Shown piece by piece: positions 63,696-64,000 of a stretch of 64,000 nt of DNA; position 1 is the first letter of the stretch; every line of letters begins with the position of its first letter. The stretch is from Euborellia annulipes. Lineage: Eukaryota; Arthropoda; Insecta; Dermaptera; Anisolabididae. The position numbers and the translations under genes are program-made. The notes below the pieces were generated by a model. That model saw only the letters and a list, made by a program, of their open reading frames with translations. It did no database searches and was not told where the DNA came from. The DNA is taken from assembly GCA_023213315.1 (NCBI GenBank), contig JAKCPI010001711.1, positions 186,001 to 250,000 on the forward strand. The letters are read 5' to 3'.

Positions 63696-64000
63696 TCTAC
63701 AGATATTAATTTTTTGCCATAAAATTTTTGCCATAAAAATTGAGAAAATTTGGATTTTTTTCACAAATTTTAGTCCGTATTTAGAAACCTATGCCTTTAA
63801 GATACGTATTTTTCTTGCTTTTACAAAAAAAATATCGTCCCCTCTCCATTCTGTGAACCCGCGCCTGGCTAATATTAGGACAGTCTATCGATCTTATATA
63901 AAGAAAGAATAAAAGCAAAAATAGTTTTCAATCAGATGACTTTCATTGCAATTGTACACTATTTTATTCTGTCGAGATGGAAGAGCAAACCTATTTATTA
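63696..64000. other. AT-rich stretch to window end
   Basis: Nothing identifiable. A short duplication ATTTTTTGCCATAAAA at 63710-63735. Confidence 0.45.

Overview
This is an AT-rich, repeat-dominated piece of an animal genome, most likely an invertebrate. The evidence is the very low gene density, spliced exons with GT-AG (and one possible GC-AG) signals, polymerase III promoter-bearing SINEs, several classes of short inverted-repeat transposons, and abundant CA, GA and TA microsatellites. There is no bacterial-style gene packing, no rRNA, no intact tRNA and no CRISPR array. I cannot name the species from the sequence.

Layout. 1-20 kb is mostly non-coding AT-rich DNA scattered with copies of one unclassified interspersed repeat (called R1 here), MITEs and foldback elements. 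20-32 kb carries R1 copies with nested MITEs and SINEs, a hAT-type MITE and a 1.8-kb foldback whose two arms consist of a CTCGCCGAAAA-type tandem repeat. 33-38 kb holds SINEs, a mariner-type MITE and unique non-repetitive segments. 39.5-50 kb contains the only convincing gene: four exon-like segments on the minus strand (49971-49859, 45112-44916, 43141-42976, 39709-39550) whose reading frames join in phase at all three junctions. Its product is not recognised. 50-64 kb is another repeat-dense stretch (hAT, MULE-like and other TIR elements, foldbacks, three SINE types) with a few GC-richer unique blocks that look more like regulatory sequence than like exons.

Repeat system. R1 is about 650-720 bp when complete. 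It starts with a T-rich hairpin (ACTTTCTCTTACC...GAGAGAAAGTA) and ends with a palindrome of about 90 bp (AATCTGGTGTGAC...GTCACACCAGATT). The palindrome contains the exact reverse complement of the 5' terminal 13-mer. About 20 copies or fragments occur here, roughly an eighth of the window by my own addition of lengths.

The most unusual observation is a shared module in otherwise unrelated foldback elements: CTGANGA, a short self-complementary segment, GAAAC(G)YC, then AATAAA 10-45 nt later, then (T)GGCTGC. CTGANGA and GAAA in this order around a stem are the two conserved core boxes of hammerhead ribozymes. The poly(A)-like signal and the paired opposed copies recall the inverted terminal repeats of Penelope-like retroelements. 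The assignment is an inference and needs testing.

Three tRNA-like SINE types are visible (S1, S2, S3). S1 and S2 share a 3' tail motif (AAATGGCC...GCCGAAAAGAC), which suggests mobilisation by one LINE. Two S1 loci are head-out inverted dimers joined near a palindrome internal to S1. Coordinates of repeat ends are good to a few bases where target-site duplications are given and to about 10-20 bases elsewhere.
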